From assembly GCF_025698545.1 (NCBI RefSeq), contig NC_068572.1, forward strand, positions 992,001 through 1,056,000: a DNA stretch of 64,000 bases, written 5' to 3'. The position numbers were made by a program, and so were the translations under genes. The stretch comes from Gossypium raimondii. Lineage: Eukaryota > Streptophyta > Magnoliopsida > Malvales > Malvaceae. Position 1 is the first letter of the stretch. Every line of letters begins with the position of its first letter. This document shows, piece by piece, positions 22,001 through 34,104 of this stretch. The notes below the pieces were generated by a model. That model saw nothing but the letters and a program-made list of their open reading frames with translations. It ran no database searches and was not told the DNA's origin.

Positions 22001-23098
22001 AATTTTAGTGATTTCAGAAAAGGAAAATGCTATGATAATATACTAAAAAGTTATTTCTGGTCCACCAGACACTTTTTCATCCGCAATAGTAGCACAAACA
22101 CATAGTGGTACATGGGATTGTAATTATCATGGACTTGTTAAAAACCAGGCCATGTTTAAAAATGCTAGCATATCTGAAATGCAACTGCGTGTAACAATAA
22201 ATGTCATTTATATATAGCATAATTAAAGGGTTAACCATGTATGAAGGGTGAAACAGAAAACACTAATCAACCAAGAAGAAGTATAATTACTCGAGTTGCA
22301 TAACTATGTTGTGGACTAAAGTGCAGCAGCAAGTTGACATAAAGTAGCAGCATTATAAAATACATACAAATTTTACCAGTCATGGAGCATATCGGTATTT
22401 CCATTGATTTGTCGCAAGAGCAGATTTAGCTACATAGAGACCCAACTAGAAACTTCTAATATCATGGAATCAACATAATACTAAGATCAGCTGGTTTCCC
22501 CTATCTATTTTCATTTCAATGTCCAAAGTTTTACAGTTATAAGCTGACTAATATTTTCTTTTTCTTTTTTTTTTTGGTATGATCAAGGTATCATTTATGT
22601 TTGTTTTACAGTCCATGAAGACTAATCCTTTCAGGTTTCGTGGATACCCCTCCCAACAATGTTACCTCTAGGGTTTGAACTTAAGATGACTAATACTATT
22701 AGCAAGACTTCATCACTCCACTATTATTTCTACTTGCTCCTACAATTAAGCATAATCTATACAGACACAACAAGAATAAGCAAACATGTCAAAATATATG
22801 TAAACACAAATTATTAATCAAAATTTATATGAATATATATATTATGACAAAAGAAAATATAGGAATATTAACAGGTCTAGCATAATCTACTCGTATACAT
22901 CACTCAACAATCATTAAGCAACTCAATTACCTCCGAAAGCCCCAAATGTAAGGCAATTTCAAACAATAATCACAAGAAAAAAATATCAACAAATTCGATC
23001 CAACAAGTACAAATAAATCAGCAAAAAGAAAAAGGAAAAAAGAATACCTGTTCTATGTCTCTTTCAACGGGGCCAGTTCTACTAAGATCGGAAGCCAT
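16078..23098 (-). CDS. PRAF-type protein: PH, RCC1-repeat, FYVE and BRX domains
   Basis: Nine coding exons, read high to low: 23098-23048, 21814-21728, 20951-20862, 20424-20344, 20210-20016, 19933-17801, 17390-17244, 17061-16676 and 16210-16078. All junctions are GT-AG and in phase, giving 1100 aa, the usual family size. The PH domain is at about 18-125. RCC1 repeats are at about 260-665 (repeated CG..HTxAxT and WGxGxxGxLGHG). The FYVE finger is at about 667-735, in the plant variant form WASGVD...[11 protein letters not shown] coiled coil is at about 865-935. The BRX domain is at about 1026-1085, split by the last intron ([19 protein letters not shown], then [11 protein letters not shown]). 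PRAFs bind phosphoinositides, and the RCC1 part has reported Rab GEF activity; recent work links them to polarity and plastid or membrane signalling. The last intron holds a MITE at 16270-16629. Confidence 0.95.
16270..16629. mobile_element. Palindromic MITE family P1 (copy A) in the last PRAF intron
   Basis: Ends are GGGTAAAAGTACCATGGAGG and CCACCATGGTACTTTTATCC, inverted copies of each other. The arms carry GATTGCATTTT / ACAAAATACAATCTGAC and TTTGATTTAACGTATGGGG / CCCTATACGTTAGACCAAAG. The flanking 9-mers AAAACCCTC and AAATCCCTA agree at 7 of 9 positions, hinting at a Mutator-type duplication. Diverged relatives lie at 38740-38990, 39060-39352, 48048-48365 and 63695-63996. Confidence 0.7.
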
Positions 23099-24000
23099 CC
23101 TATCAGTTCTTGACATAAACCAAAACTACACTAAAAAAAAATCTCCCCAAAAAAAAAATGGGATCCAAAAGAAAAATAAAAACCCAGTTAAGAAATGTTA
23201 AGAACAAATTCATCCATTTTCAAAACCAAACCCTTCCATCCAAAAAACCCTTCACTTTTCCTTCCTCACCATAGCTAAACACTAACTTCAACCTCACAAA
23301 TCCCATCCAATCTCCAAATAATTTGGATTCCACCATTAAGAGAATTTCACTAACCCCAAATCGTACTTCCACTTCTTATACCTCTTTTGAAGCTTCAATC
23401 ATCGTAATCTAAAGTAAAAATGGAGAAAATTTTAGCTTTTCTGTATTGAAAGTAGCTAAAGAATGGGAATGAAGTGAGGGAAGTGAAGCGAAAATGGGTG
23501 TCTGGAAAGAGAGAAAATCTGGGAAAGCGTTGAGAAAAAAAATGTTTTTAAGTAATAATATTTGATCTGATTAAAGAGTTAAGAGACAGAGAGACAGAGA
23601 ATAAAGAAATAAGAGACGAAAAAAAGGTGAAAGAAAGAAAGAAAAAAAAGGATAATGCAAATTGCAAAAAATACCCACAAAAAATTTTAATCTGAATTTC
23701 ATTATTTTAAGACTCTTTTTTTTTCTTTTTTTTTCCTTTGCTTAACTTTGCAGTGAATATTCTTTTAATTTTCTTTTTTCTGTTTGGTGACTGAGAAAGT
23801 TGTTAAACAAAAAAAAAAGTAGAAAAGACAGTGAAATGTAAATAGTAAAATCCTAGTCAAACTGTTCTTAATAGAAAAAATTAAAAATATAATTAAAAAA
23901 GAGTTAATATAACATTATTTTGTGTAAAGCTATTTTTTATTTGTAAATTAGCCCCTAAACCAAATTTAAATTTTCAATTTGGTCCATAAATTTTTTTCGA
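23099..24000. other. PRAF 5' leader and promoter region
   Basis: Directly upstream of the PRAF start (minus strand). It has CT/GA-rich leader tracts (about 23560-23660, AGAGACAGAGAGACAGAGA), then T/A-rich promoter DNA. No other gene. Confidence 0.4.
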
Positions 24001-25380
24001 AATAAATAATGGCTAAATTATCCCAATTTAGTTTTTTATCTTTTGTTTTGCCTAACGAGACTGGCATTGACCGCTTTTTTTTCTCTCCCACCAACCATTT
24101 CTTTTTTTCTTTCTTTCTTCTTCTCATTCACTCTACATGCCTTCTTTCTTTTCAATTTGAAGATTTATTTTGCTGGTACCTTTGTTGTCTTCACAAGTTG
24201 TGATAGACAGATGACGGAGCATATTGGTCACTAAAACTCCATCGGCTACCAGTAGTCTTTCCAGAAAAGTGGGTGGCTCTTCATCAGCTTTTTAATATGT
24301 TTTCATTTTGAGAGTATTTCAGAATAATAAATGATTACACGAGTTGATTTGGACTCATGTTGTCTTAATTTTTTGTTTTTTTTCGATTGTTTAATTAGTC
24401 TTTAGTTTTAGAAGTTTTTGTCTGCTCTTATAGCACGATTTTTAGTTTTGCTTATGCATGTAATCTTCCTTTTGCAAGTGATTTTAGGGATGATTTTATT
24501 GTCGTCCTCTTTGGTTTGGAGAATGCTTAATTATTTTGTCGATTTTTGCTAGCCGATTTGGACCATCCGAGACTGATTTTCTTATCATATTAAGTGTTTG
24601 CAATCACTCCAGAAATGTCGTGCTTGAGTTGTGATAAAGCCAATTGCAACGTGTCATAATGTTCTATTGATGCTAAGGCTAAAACTTTTGTTGTGTTGAT
24701 CGAGCTTGTCATTTACCATCTACAATGAGTGCTGTTAATGTTTCCCCTAAATTGTATGGTTCCATTCATTGAATGAATTAATGAATTTATCTTTCAAAAA
24801 TAAATTATCTCAATTTACCCAAAAAAAACAATATAAGACAATAATGATGTGATACATCATCTATTTTTATTTGACTTGGTTTTTTTAAATGGGACAAAAT
24901 TAATAGTTTAAATATCACATCTAAAAAACATTAGGAATCGTTTTGAGAATTAAGATATATAGTTCAAGGTCAATTTATGAATAAAACCTACATAAAATTT
25001 GATTAAAATATGTAATTAGTCCCTTATTTTGATAAAGTTTGCAATATAGTCCCTATATTTTAAAAGTAAATTTAAAATTTTAATTTTGAAATATCTTTTA
25101 TTTAAAATTCTAGTCTAACTATCCTTATTGTTAATGAAATTTTGCTTACTATAAGGTTTGCTTACAAATTTATAATAATTTGCTTATGGAGTTGGTATGT
25201 TTATGTAAATATTTTTATGATAAATTTTGACCAAAAATACTAACAATTACAATTTTAAATTAGAAAAATAAAATATTCAATTTTTAACTTTTAAATATAT
25301 GGATCATATCACAAACATCATTCGAGTAAAGGGATTGATGGCACATTTTACCGATAAAATTTTACATTTTCTTTATTTAA
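24001..25380. other. Intergenic, repeat-derived
   Basis: 24000-24820 is less AT-rich and ends in 'GAATTAATGAATTTATCTTTCAAAAA', reminiscent of a LINE 3' tail, but no protein homology is readable. The rest is AT-rich. Confidence 0.3.
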
Positions 25381-25611
25381 TTCTATCAAATCTCTCGTAA
25401 AATTTTAAATTAGGCTCTTTATAATTTATAAAATTTTAAATTAATAATGGTAAAATTACACATTGACTCTCAAGAATGATAAAAATTAATTTAACCCTTT
25501 AAAAATTATAAAAATATATAGGCTATTAAAATGATGAATTGTATTTTTACTATCGTAAAATTATATAATTTAATTCCGCCCCCCTCAAAAAATTTTCTGG
25601 CTCCGCCACTG
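25381..25611. mobile_element. hAT-like MITE fragment
   Basis: The right end TTTTCTGGCTCCGCCACTG matches the CAGGGGCGGNGCC-type terminus of the bounded element at 34395-34652. The interior has the same 'CTAAATTAAAATTTTA...' style. The left end and target duplication were not found. Confidence 0.4.
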
Positions 25612-25619
25612 TCTACAAG

Positions 25620-26639
25620 GTATGTGTTTACAAAAATTAAGCTCTGAAAGAAATGAAATGTGAATGATAAAAGATCTAACGATAAGCTCCTAGATTATAT
25701 TTACAAGAGAAATGAAAGAATAAATATTTGAATATGTTTCTCTTGATCTTGATGCTTGGATATCTCAATTTTAAGTACTGATGTGTTTTTGAAGTGTATT
25801 TATAGCAAAGAACAAGTTTGTAGACGTTTATGACCGTTGGGGATAAATTCTAGTCGTTAGAAGTATTAATTTCCAGCTTAAAAATTGGCTCTGCACGTCA
25901 TGTCTTGAGACCTAGCAAGATGTCTCAACACATGCAGACTTTTGTCTCAAGACAATAGCCCTTGGAGCAAAATTTGCATCGATGTTTTCTTGTCTTGAGA
26001 CATATAGTTGTATATCTCAAGACTTGCATACCAAAATTAAACATGTTACAACGCTTTGGTATTAACCCAAAAAATACTTAGATAAATTAAAACACATTTA
26101 AAACATATAAACTTGAGATATCAAACCTAATAACTCGAGTTTGATCTCACACTAATTGTCCTTTATTTGAATGTTTTTCATATTAAACATGTTTAATTTT
26201 CACTTATTTTATTTTCATGAATATAATCTTTTAAATATATAAAATTAAAAATATTCTTAAAAATTGCAAGTTTAGTTATATTTTATATTAATATTTAAAT
26301 GTATAATGTGTTAAAACATAAAGCAAAAAATAAGGTCATATTATAATAATATATATAATTGTATAAAAATAACATTACTTACTATTTCTTTTGGTATTCT
26401 TCATATCTTTCAGTCTATGTTCAAGTTTCGTGATTGTTTTTCGTGTTCAATTTATGATTATATTTTTGAATGACAACATATACATATATCCGACAATATA
26501 TGTTTTTTTAAATTTAGATACTAATTTTTTTAAAAGGTACAATTATAATTATAAATGCAATCATGAATCTAAAATAATAGTGAAAAATCAATTGAAATGT
26601 TAAAATAAAATACAAGAAACTATAATATATCATAAAATG
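25620..26639. other. Intergenic, probable old LTR fragment
   Basis: 25890-26030 has several inverted TGTCTTGAGACAT / GTCTCAAGAC words. The block recalls a copia-type LTR, but no boundaries are visible. An AT-rich tract follows. Confidence 0.3.
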
Positions 26640-26815
26640 AAAAAAATTATCTGTTTAATTTTTTTTATCATATGTGCTATTTTTGATAAAATGTTTAGAA
26701 CCATCCATAACCCCTCTCCAATTCAAAAATTGGACGATAATATGCTTTAGCACACTTGAACTCACGTCCTCCTATTGATAACAATGCAGATGCCAATTGA
26801 ATTAAGACTCCATAG
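26640..26815 (-). mobile_element. tRNA-derived SINE (S1) copy
   Basis: Diverged copy read on the minus strand: TTAATTCAATTGGCATCTGC head, degenerate B box (GAGTTCAAGTG), then the TATCATATGTGCTATTTTTG tail at its left end. Confidence 0.6.
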
Positions 26816-27955
26816 ACTATTTATATTTTTAATTATTGTTTGGTTTTATATCTGTATTTAAAAGTTATGTAATAAATTTATATATTTAGTAGGATAATTA
26901 TATATATTTAAAAGATATATATATTTATATATATATTACACCTACTTAACTGAAATGTGAATAATTATTATTTTAACAATTTTAAATAAATAAAATTTGA
27001 AAATTTTACTTTATGTAAGAAAATAAAATATAAAACTATCTTAAAGATAAATAATATTATCATAAATATAAATATTATTTAATTATCATTAAGATAAATA
27101 TTATTTATCTTAATATTTAAATTTATTATCATTAGATTTTTAAAATTATCATTATCATTATCATTTAATTTAAATTTAAATTTGGTTTAAAATTTTATTT
27201 TCATCATTTCATTAAATTTAAAAATTATTAAAAAATATGTATTATTTAATTTAAATTTAAAACAACTAGATATATAAATTTTAATTTTAAAAATTCTAAA
27301 ATGTCTACAATCATTGTATAAAATAATTTTAAAGAATATCATGTTAATTTCTTCAAATTTAACATACCTTTTTTTTATGTCCTTACTTTCAAATTTTTTC
27401 TATGTAACATCGATTTTTTTTAAATTCTTTAGCATTAAATTAAAAATAAATTGTATATATGTCAATTAATACATATTATCAGCTCATACATCATACGGAA
27501 ATAAATTAATATATATATAAATCTCTAATTTTATCAATATATTTTATTATTTAAATTTCATCAACTCACCTTCAGATTTTCTAAATTGTATATTCATAAA
27601 ATTCAATACTAAATTACAATAAAAATACATTTTTAATTGACATGAGAATTTAAAAAAAAAGAATTAAAAAAAATTGGTGAAGAAGCATATGTCAATAAAA
27701 GGGTGGGTTGATTGAAGTTTGTCATATACATCCATAATGGCTCACCACTTTTGTTTTTGCAGCCCCTATTTGATTGAGACCAACACCACCCCCCTTTTGA
27801 ATTGCAAAAAAAAAAGTGAAAGGGTGATAAAAAGAAATAGCCACACAAAATTTAAAAAAAAAATTATGAAAAAAATTGAACACAATATAAATACACGTAA
27901 AGATGTAGTCACGGATAATCAAAGAGGTCAACCTTCACCTTAATAGCGAGGATCT
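26816..27955. other. Very AT-rich intergenic DNA
   Basis: No gene. Short ATTATCATT-type reiterations at about 27050-27190. Confidence 0.5.
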
Positions 27956-28110
27956 AATTATATTTGTTCTTTTTTATACAATACTTAGACTTACTTATAA
28001 ACCCTCCCCAACCTATAAATAGGAGGATAATGCGCTCCAGCGCACTCAAATCCATGTCCTCCTACACTGACAATAATACCCATGACAATTGAGTTAATAC
28101 TCAATCGGCT
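27956..28110 (-). mobile_element. tRNA-derived SINE (S1) copy
   Basis: Near full length: GCCGATTGAGTATTAACTC head, B box diverged to GGATTTGAGTGCGC, GCTGGAGCGCATTATCC body, tail to AAAAAAGAACAAATATAAT. Confidence 0.7.
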
Positions 28111-28735
28111 TTTTAATCTGATTAAAAGACTCAATTTAAATTATTTGTTTTTATTTTTGAAAAAATTTAATAATTTATATAACTTTATAATTTTATAATT
28201 TTATACCAATTCCCTAAACAAAATATTAACCTATTTCACTTTTAAATATGTGATTTGTTAAATCTATCTTTTATTCCTTTTATTTCCTCTTATTTATTTC
28301 ATTACTTTTCAGTACAATATTAACTGTCACTAAAATAATGGGAGGACCCTAACCCATCATACTTTTTTTCTCATCAGTGTTTTCATAATCGAATTGAATC
28401 AGTAACCAGCTAGTATGCTAATCCGAAACAAGGTAATAAATTGATTGAGTCGAATTTTTAATAATTTATTCAATTTGAATTGGATGAATCAATCAGACCA
28501 AAAATCTATAATATGATCGGTTCAACTATTTACCTAATTTTAAAAATATAATGATAAATATGAATTTGAATTAATTAGGCTAATGGTAAAATATTTAAAA
28601 TTTAAATTGGTCCGACATGATAAGACTGTTATTTAATAGATAAAATTAAACATTAATGTAAAAAAATCATTCATTAATGTCTCATAAATTTGAAGTAATA
28701 AAAGCTAACTTTCGCATTGACAAATAAACAGAAAA
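28111..28735. other. Intergenic DNA
   Basis: AT-rich; no gene or bounded repeat identified. Confidence 0.4.
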
Positions 28736-29036
28736 TTACATCAAATTGAAAAGATCAAAAGCATCCCTCGCTTTATCTTGTTGAAAGATGCCCGAGACTT
28801 CATAAAGGACCAAATCAAAGGTTTCACGTAGGACCCAATTTGACAAAGCAATCCGCAATTGTGTTATCTTGTCCAGACATGCGTCGCAGCCACCATTGTC
28901 CTTCGGCTTTCAAGAGTCGTCGCACCCTTTTAAAATAAAAAGACAAAGATGAGATAACGTTCCGTCCTAAAAGCCACAACAACCTTCTAAGACTCGTGTA
29001 TGAACACATCCTTACCATTGGAGACCATTGGGGCAA
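28736..29036 (-). pseudogene. LINE RNase H C-terminus remnant
   Basis: Minus-strand reading gives LKAEGQWWLRRMSGQDNTIA then DCFVKLGPT, the WxLRH(V/M)...N..AD.LAKLGP end of a LINE RNase H. A shift then leads to FQQDKARDAFDLFNLM and a stop at 28736-28738. It is frameshifted and 5' truncated. Confidence 0.7.
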
Positions 29037-29867
29037 TAAAATGTTTTCTTTTTTAACTAAAAAAAAGTTCTTATACTTTGAATTGATTTATGTTTGGTCC
29101 ATTTCATAGCTTGATTTAGGGTTACTTTTTAATGAAAATATCATATGTCAATGTAAAATATATTTATGTGTGGTTATGAGATAAGGATTGGTCCTTTGAA
29201 AAGGGGAAAACTATGTTTCTTTTTAATTTTGTTATATAAAAAAAATGATGAAACCCTTCTTTTATAAAGGACCCAAAATTATTGAGTTGGTAAAACATCA
29301 ATTTTATTATAATTTCCTTTTTTAGGAGTAATTTTTTGATAAAATTTATCTTTTTATTATTTTTAATAAATTTTAGTTATTAATACATTCGTGTTTTATA
29401 ATGATTAATTCGATTATAAATACTTAGCTATATTATTTGCACTTATAATTTATACATTTAACTCTTTTTTAAATACTAACCCATTTTCAATTTTGTCCAA
29501 TAATATGAACAAAAATAAATTTAAAATGATGGGTTGAAATTGAATTATGAATTTTAGAGAGGTCAAAATATAAATTTATGTTTTTATTATTTATAAAATG
29601 ATTAAATATAATTTTTTTCTATTTTGGAGGAGTTAAAGTGTAATTCTACCTTATATTAATTTATATTTTCATCATTTATGAAAGGACTGAATTGTATTTT
29701 TTTTCATTTATGATACTTAAACTCAAGACCTTGATTAAAAGATATCAAACTCTTTACCACTCAATCTAATTGAGGATAGCACATTATATATTATATATAA
29801 TATAAAAAAAAGAGTAAAATGCACTCAAAATCGCTAAACTATCGTTTCGGTTACTCAATTTAAAATC
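29037..29867. other. AT-rich intergenic DNA
   Basis: Decayed repeat style; no gene. Confidence 0.4.
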
Positions 29868-29992
29868 TAGAACTACCCATAACCCATTCTAACTCATAAA
29901 TAGGAAGATAATGCACTTTAGCGCACTCGAACCCACGTCTTTCTGTATGGGCAACAATACTCATACCAATCGGGTTAAGACTCAATCGGCGA
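29868..29992 (-). mobile_element. tRNA-derived SINE (S1) copy
   Basis: GCCGATTGAGTCTTAACCCG head, intact B box GGTTCGAGTGCGC, TAAAGTGCATTATCTTCC body, ending near GGGTAGTTCTAG. It sits inside an older 'GCACTCAAAATCGCTAAACT' element. Confidence 0.75.
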
Positions 29993-30483
29993 AATTTTAA
30001 CATTTTATTTTATATAATATATATATGTATGTATATCAATTCTTTAAAAAAAAGGCAAAAGATATAGGGAAAAAAAATCTAAATTATATTGTCCAACAAT
30101 TAAGTTGGATGGTGTAGATTGAAGGGTTGAGCAGTTAATTTTTGTCCTTTTGAGGACAACCCCATGTTCTAAGCATGTTTTTTCTATGGACCACCCATGC
30201 AACTCAGTTTTAAAAGCGATTTGTCCTACAAATTTTGATAATTTTATTTACTTCGATTTAATCCAATTTGATAATAAAAATTTAATTTTGAAGTTAGGGT
30301 GTAAAGATGGAACTGGAATAGTGAATTATATCGATTGAATTGAAAATTGATCGATTACTTGATTTAATATAATATATAAACTCGAAAAGATGTTAATGCG
30401 GATTTGGTAGAAGCAAAGGCAGTTCTAGTAGTACTATGCCTTTGCTCATCTCTGAGGGTTTTTAATAAATACAAATTTTTTTT

Positions 30484-30602
30484 ATTTCTATTCATAATTC
30501 CTCCCAACTCATAAATCGGAAGAAAAATGTGCATAATCACGTTTGAATTCATATCATTCTAATTGTTGCTAGAACAACGGTGCCAATTGCGTTAAGGCTT
30601 AA
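30484..30602 (-). mobile_element. Degenerate SINE (S1) copy
   Basis: Head AAGCCTTAACGCAATTGGCA and a weak body (ATTTTTCTTCCGATTTATGAG) remain; the B box is decayed. The left unit of a tandem duplication overlaps it. Confidence 0.5.
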
Positions 30603-30893
30603 TATATAGTATTTGGATGCGGAAATTGAGGGCATCGCTTTATGCAGTGATTTCCAAATTACAACATTGTAAGATGAATCTTTCCATGACGAGGGCAACA
30701 CTTAGGGGAGAGCAAATTTCTTCATATCATTCTAATTGTTGCTAGAACAACGGTGCCAACTGCGTTAAGGCTTAATATATAGTATTAGGATGTGAAAATT
30801 GAGGGCATCGCTTTATGCAATGATTTCCAAATTACAACATTGTAAGATGGATCTTTCCATGACAAGGGCAACACTTAGGGGAGAGCAAATTTC
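30548..30893 (+). repeat. Tandem duplication, 2 x 173 bp
   Basis: 30548-30720 and 30721-30893 both run from TTCATATCATTCTAATTG to GGGGAGAGCAAATTTC with only a handful of single-base differences, so the event is fairly recent. Confidence 0.9.
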
Positions 30894-30899
30894 GGTTAA

Positions 30900-31800
30900 A
30901 ACTGAGAAAATCAACTCAATTGGTTTAGTTGGTTTTGGTTTGACAGCTTATGCGATTTTTAAGTTATGGGTTTGGTTTTGTTGGTTATTTCAGTCAGTTA
31001 TTGATGTTTAAAATTTCCAACTAACCCGACTGAAAAAAACTGACTTAATTTAATATATATTTAATTATTTAAAATATATTTATAATTTATAATGCATAAA
31101 ATAAATATAATTTATTCAAGCCCAATAAAACCGACTAACTTAAAGTCAGTTCAATTCTTGAGCTTTAAGTTGATCAGGTCAAATTTTGTAGATTATGATC
31201 AATCAAGTCGATTTAATAAAAATTTAACCAAACCAATATAAAAAAATCGAATGCTTTCCCTTGTGACACTTAGAGGCAACCTCCTCCATGCAATTGGATT
31301 TTTCATGTTAAAAAAAAATAGAATTTTGATCAACTCGATCGATTTGATAAATTAAATCGATTGATCTAAAAATCAGACTTCCATTTTAATTTTTTAAGAT
31401 TATTATAAATAATTACAATATATACAAATTAATGCAGAATTGTACTAGGATTATCTAATTTGTTTTATCATTTAAAAAAACATTAAATAATTATTTTTAG
31501 TAATGGGTTAGGTTGAAGAAAATTGAGATTGCAAAATTCCCCATTTTTGTCACATGGTCAAAGCTTATTTTTTGGACAAAAAATCAGTATAGTTCGGCCC
31601 GTATTTATAGTTTCGTTTTTAATTTTTATTAAGTAGTCTATGTTTTGTTTCAGTTAAAATTTTAAAATATTTTAATTATTTCGATTAATATTAATTTGTA
31701 CCATTACGTATTGGCCCGTGTTGATAGATATAATATATAATATATGAAAAATATGGAACTGTGCGCTAATATTAAATACATAATGTTACAATATTAACTA
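30900..31800. other. Intergenic, decayed repeats
   Basis: 30900-31260 has inverted words (TTGGTTTGAC..., GACTGAAAAAAACTGAC) typical of a palindromic element. No gene. Confidence 0.4.
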
Positions 31801-32355
31801 GGGTAAACTACACCCAAGGTTATTAAACTACTGGTAAGTTTACGTTATGGTCGCTCAACTTCAGAAAGTTATAAAATGATCATTAATCTATTCGGAAGTT
31901 TTCATTTAAGTCATTGGATTATTAAAATCGTTGTTATATAGCCTTCTCTGTTCGTACCACTTACACCGATTGAAAGCTCTCACTCCCTTTTCTTCTACAG
32001 TTCAATTTTTTTTTCCATAAAATAGCTTTGACTGTCACGAATTTACAAACCAAAATCTAAACAACTTTCTTCTTCGATCATCGATACTGACCGTCAAATC
32101 AACTTGGATCTAAGATATGTTATTCTACTCATCAATAAGTACTAATCCACCGTATTGATCGTCGAATCATAGCTTGGACTAGTCGAACTTCTTTTGAAAA
32201 AGAAAAACTTAACAGCCCAGTGAGTTAAATAAAAGTTTCTGAATAGTTAGTGACTTAATTCGAATAATTCAATGATCATTTTATAACTTTTTGAAGTCGA
32301 GTGACCAAAAAATAAATTTACTAATAATTTAGTAACCTTGGTCCTACTAAATACC
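31801..32355. mobile_element. Palindromic MITE-like element
   Basis: Left arm ACCCAAGGTTATTAAACTAC and right arm TAATTTAGTAACCTTGGTCC are inverted. Further in, AAAGTTATAAAATGATCATT pairs with AATGATCATTTTATAACTTT, an almost exact inverted match. Confidence 0.65.
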
Positions 32356-32590
32356 TCAAAAAATTTTCAAAAACAAATTATTTTAGGTAATTTATGTATA
32401 CAATTTCTCTTTTGACAAAAGAATTCAAAGAAAATAATTAAATTACCTTAATAAGTAAGTGAACATTGATTCTTAATTATGCCCAATTGGACAATTGGGT
32501 TTAGGATTTTCAATTGGGTATGTTTGGGGAAAACCCAAAAAGTTTTTTTTTTCTTTAAGTCATTTTCAATAAATCGAAAATAGAAAACAC

Positions 32591-32914
32591 GGGTTACTAT
32601 ATCATTTGGTACTTAAATTTAGTTTTAATGTTTAATTTGGTACCTAAATCTTTTTTGTATCAATTTGATACTTGAGTTTGGCTTCAATATTCAATTTGGT
32701 ACCCAGACCAAATGGTATCATATAGACCAATGATGTTTTGACACGCTTGCTCTAGTAAAAACAAATTAGGTATTTAATTGGGACAAAAAAATCAAGTATC
32801 AATTAAAAAATCAAGTACCAAAATGAACATTAAAATCAAACTCAAGTTCCAAATTGGGACCAAAAAAAAAAACTTAATTACTAAATTGAACATTGAGCCA
32901 AACTTGTGTATCCC
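32591..32914. mobile_element. Palindromic MITE-like element
   Basis: Repeated 'TTCAATTTGGTACC' at left is mirrored by 'CCAAATTGGGACC' and 'ATTGAACATTGAGCC' at right; GGGTTAC...GTATCCC-type ends. Non-coding. Confidence 0.5.
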
Positions 32915-33069
32915 TAAAAAAATATTATAAAGCTTCAAAATATAAACTAATTGAATATTGAAAAATTAAGGGTTTAAAAATTAAATATAAAATATAATTG
33001 AATTGTTTAATAAATGTATATTTTAAATTATGAAAAATAGTTAATTTAGATTTTTATCTTTATTTAAAA

Positions 33070-33843
33070 GGGATAATGTAACTTTTGCCCTTGAACTTGG
33101 CAAGTAAGTTCATATTGGCCCCTGAATTTTTTTCTGATCCACTTTGACACGTAACTTTTGGCCATTGAGCTTAGCAAGTAGGTCCACATTGGCCCTTGAA
33201 CTTGAGAATTAGATTCATTTTGGTACTTGTAATTTTTTTTAGTTTACTTTAACTCTTAAACTTGACAATTAGGTCCATTTTGATCCCTGAATTTGAAAAA
33301 TCTAAAAGCTTGATGATGTGACACTCTGAGTTTGGAAAATAAAAAGTTTTTAGATGATGATGCAGTTCAATCTTAGAATATCATATTCAATGTTTTAATA
33401 ACCGAACTTATGGTTAAACAGGTTAGACCACCAGTTCTTGATTCAACCACTTCGATCAGTTCGACTATTGGACCAACAATAATTAAATAAATAATTAAGA
33501 ATTCATTAAAAAAAGTAATCATATAAAACCAGTTTTACTTGGCTTTTTAAATTTTTTAGATTTTTAATTATTTATTTAGTTATTGTTGGCCCGACAGTCG
33601 AACTAGTTAAATCAAGAATTAGTGGTCTAATTTGTTCAACCATCAGTTCGGTTATTAAAATATTGAATATAACGCTCTGAAATTGTATCACGACATTATT
33701 TTCATTTTAATTTTATTTTTCACGTAATGATGCAACACTCTTAGATTTTTTAAATTCAAGGATCAAAATGAACCTAATTGTCAACTTCAGAGGCTAATGT
33801 AGACCTAATTGCCAAGTTCAAGTGCCGATATTTACATTATTTT
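33070..33843. mobile_element. Long-TIR palindromic element, family P2, copy 1
   Basis: The left arm (GGGATAATGTAAC...GAACTTGGCAAGTAAG) and right arm (CTAATTGCCAAGTTC...TTACATTATTTT) are inverted over more than 300 bp. Inside, GTTCGACTATTGGACCAACA mirrors TGTTGGCCCGACAGTCGAAC. Related to 61873-62417. Confidence 0.65.
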
Positions 33844-34104
33844 AAAGTAAAATCTTGGTAATAGGATGTTAAAAAAAATAAAATAAATTGAAAATATTAA
33901 AAACCTCATATCTTGCAATGTGAAGATGGGGATTTGTACATATATTAACAGCTGAGCAAATATTTCAAGGACAAAATACAACCAACAAAATTGCTCTCTC
34001 AGCCTAATGTACAAAAACTCCGTATGGCAATTTTTACAGGCCTCCGAGGGATCGATATAATCCCTACCCTTTTCTCTACGAACCAGTCGGCCATACACGT
34101 CGTG

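Noticed and set aside
24009-24234. Phe/Leu-rich ORFs of 63-64 aa
   Set aside because: Low complexity from T-rich DNA; no membrane-protein family recognised.
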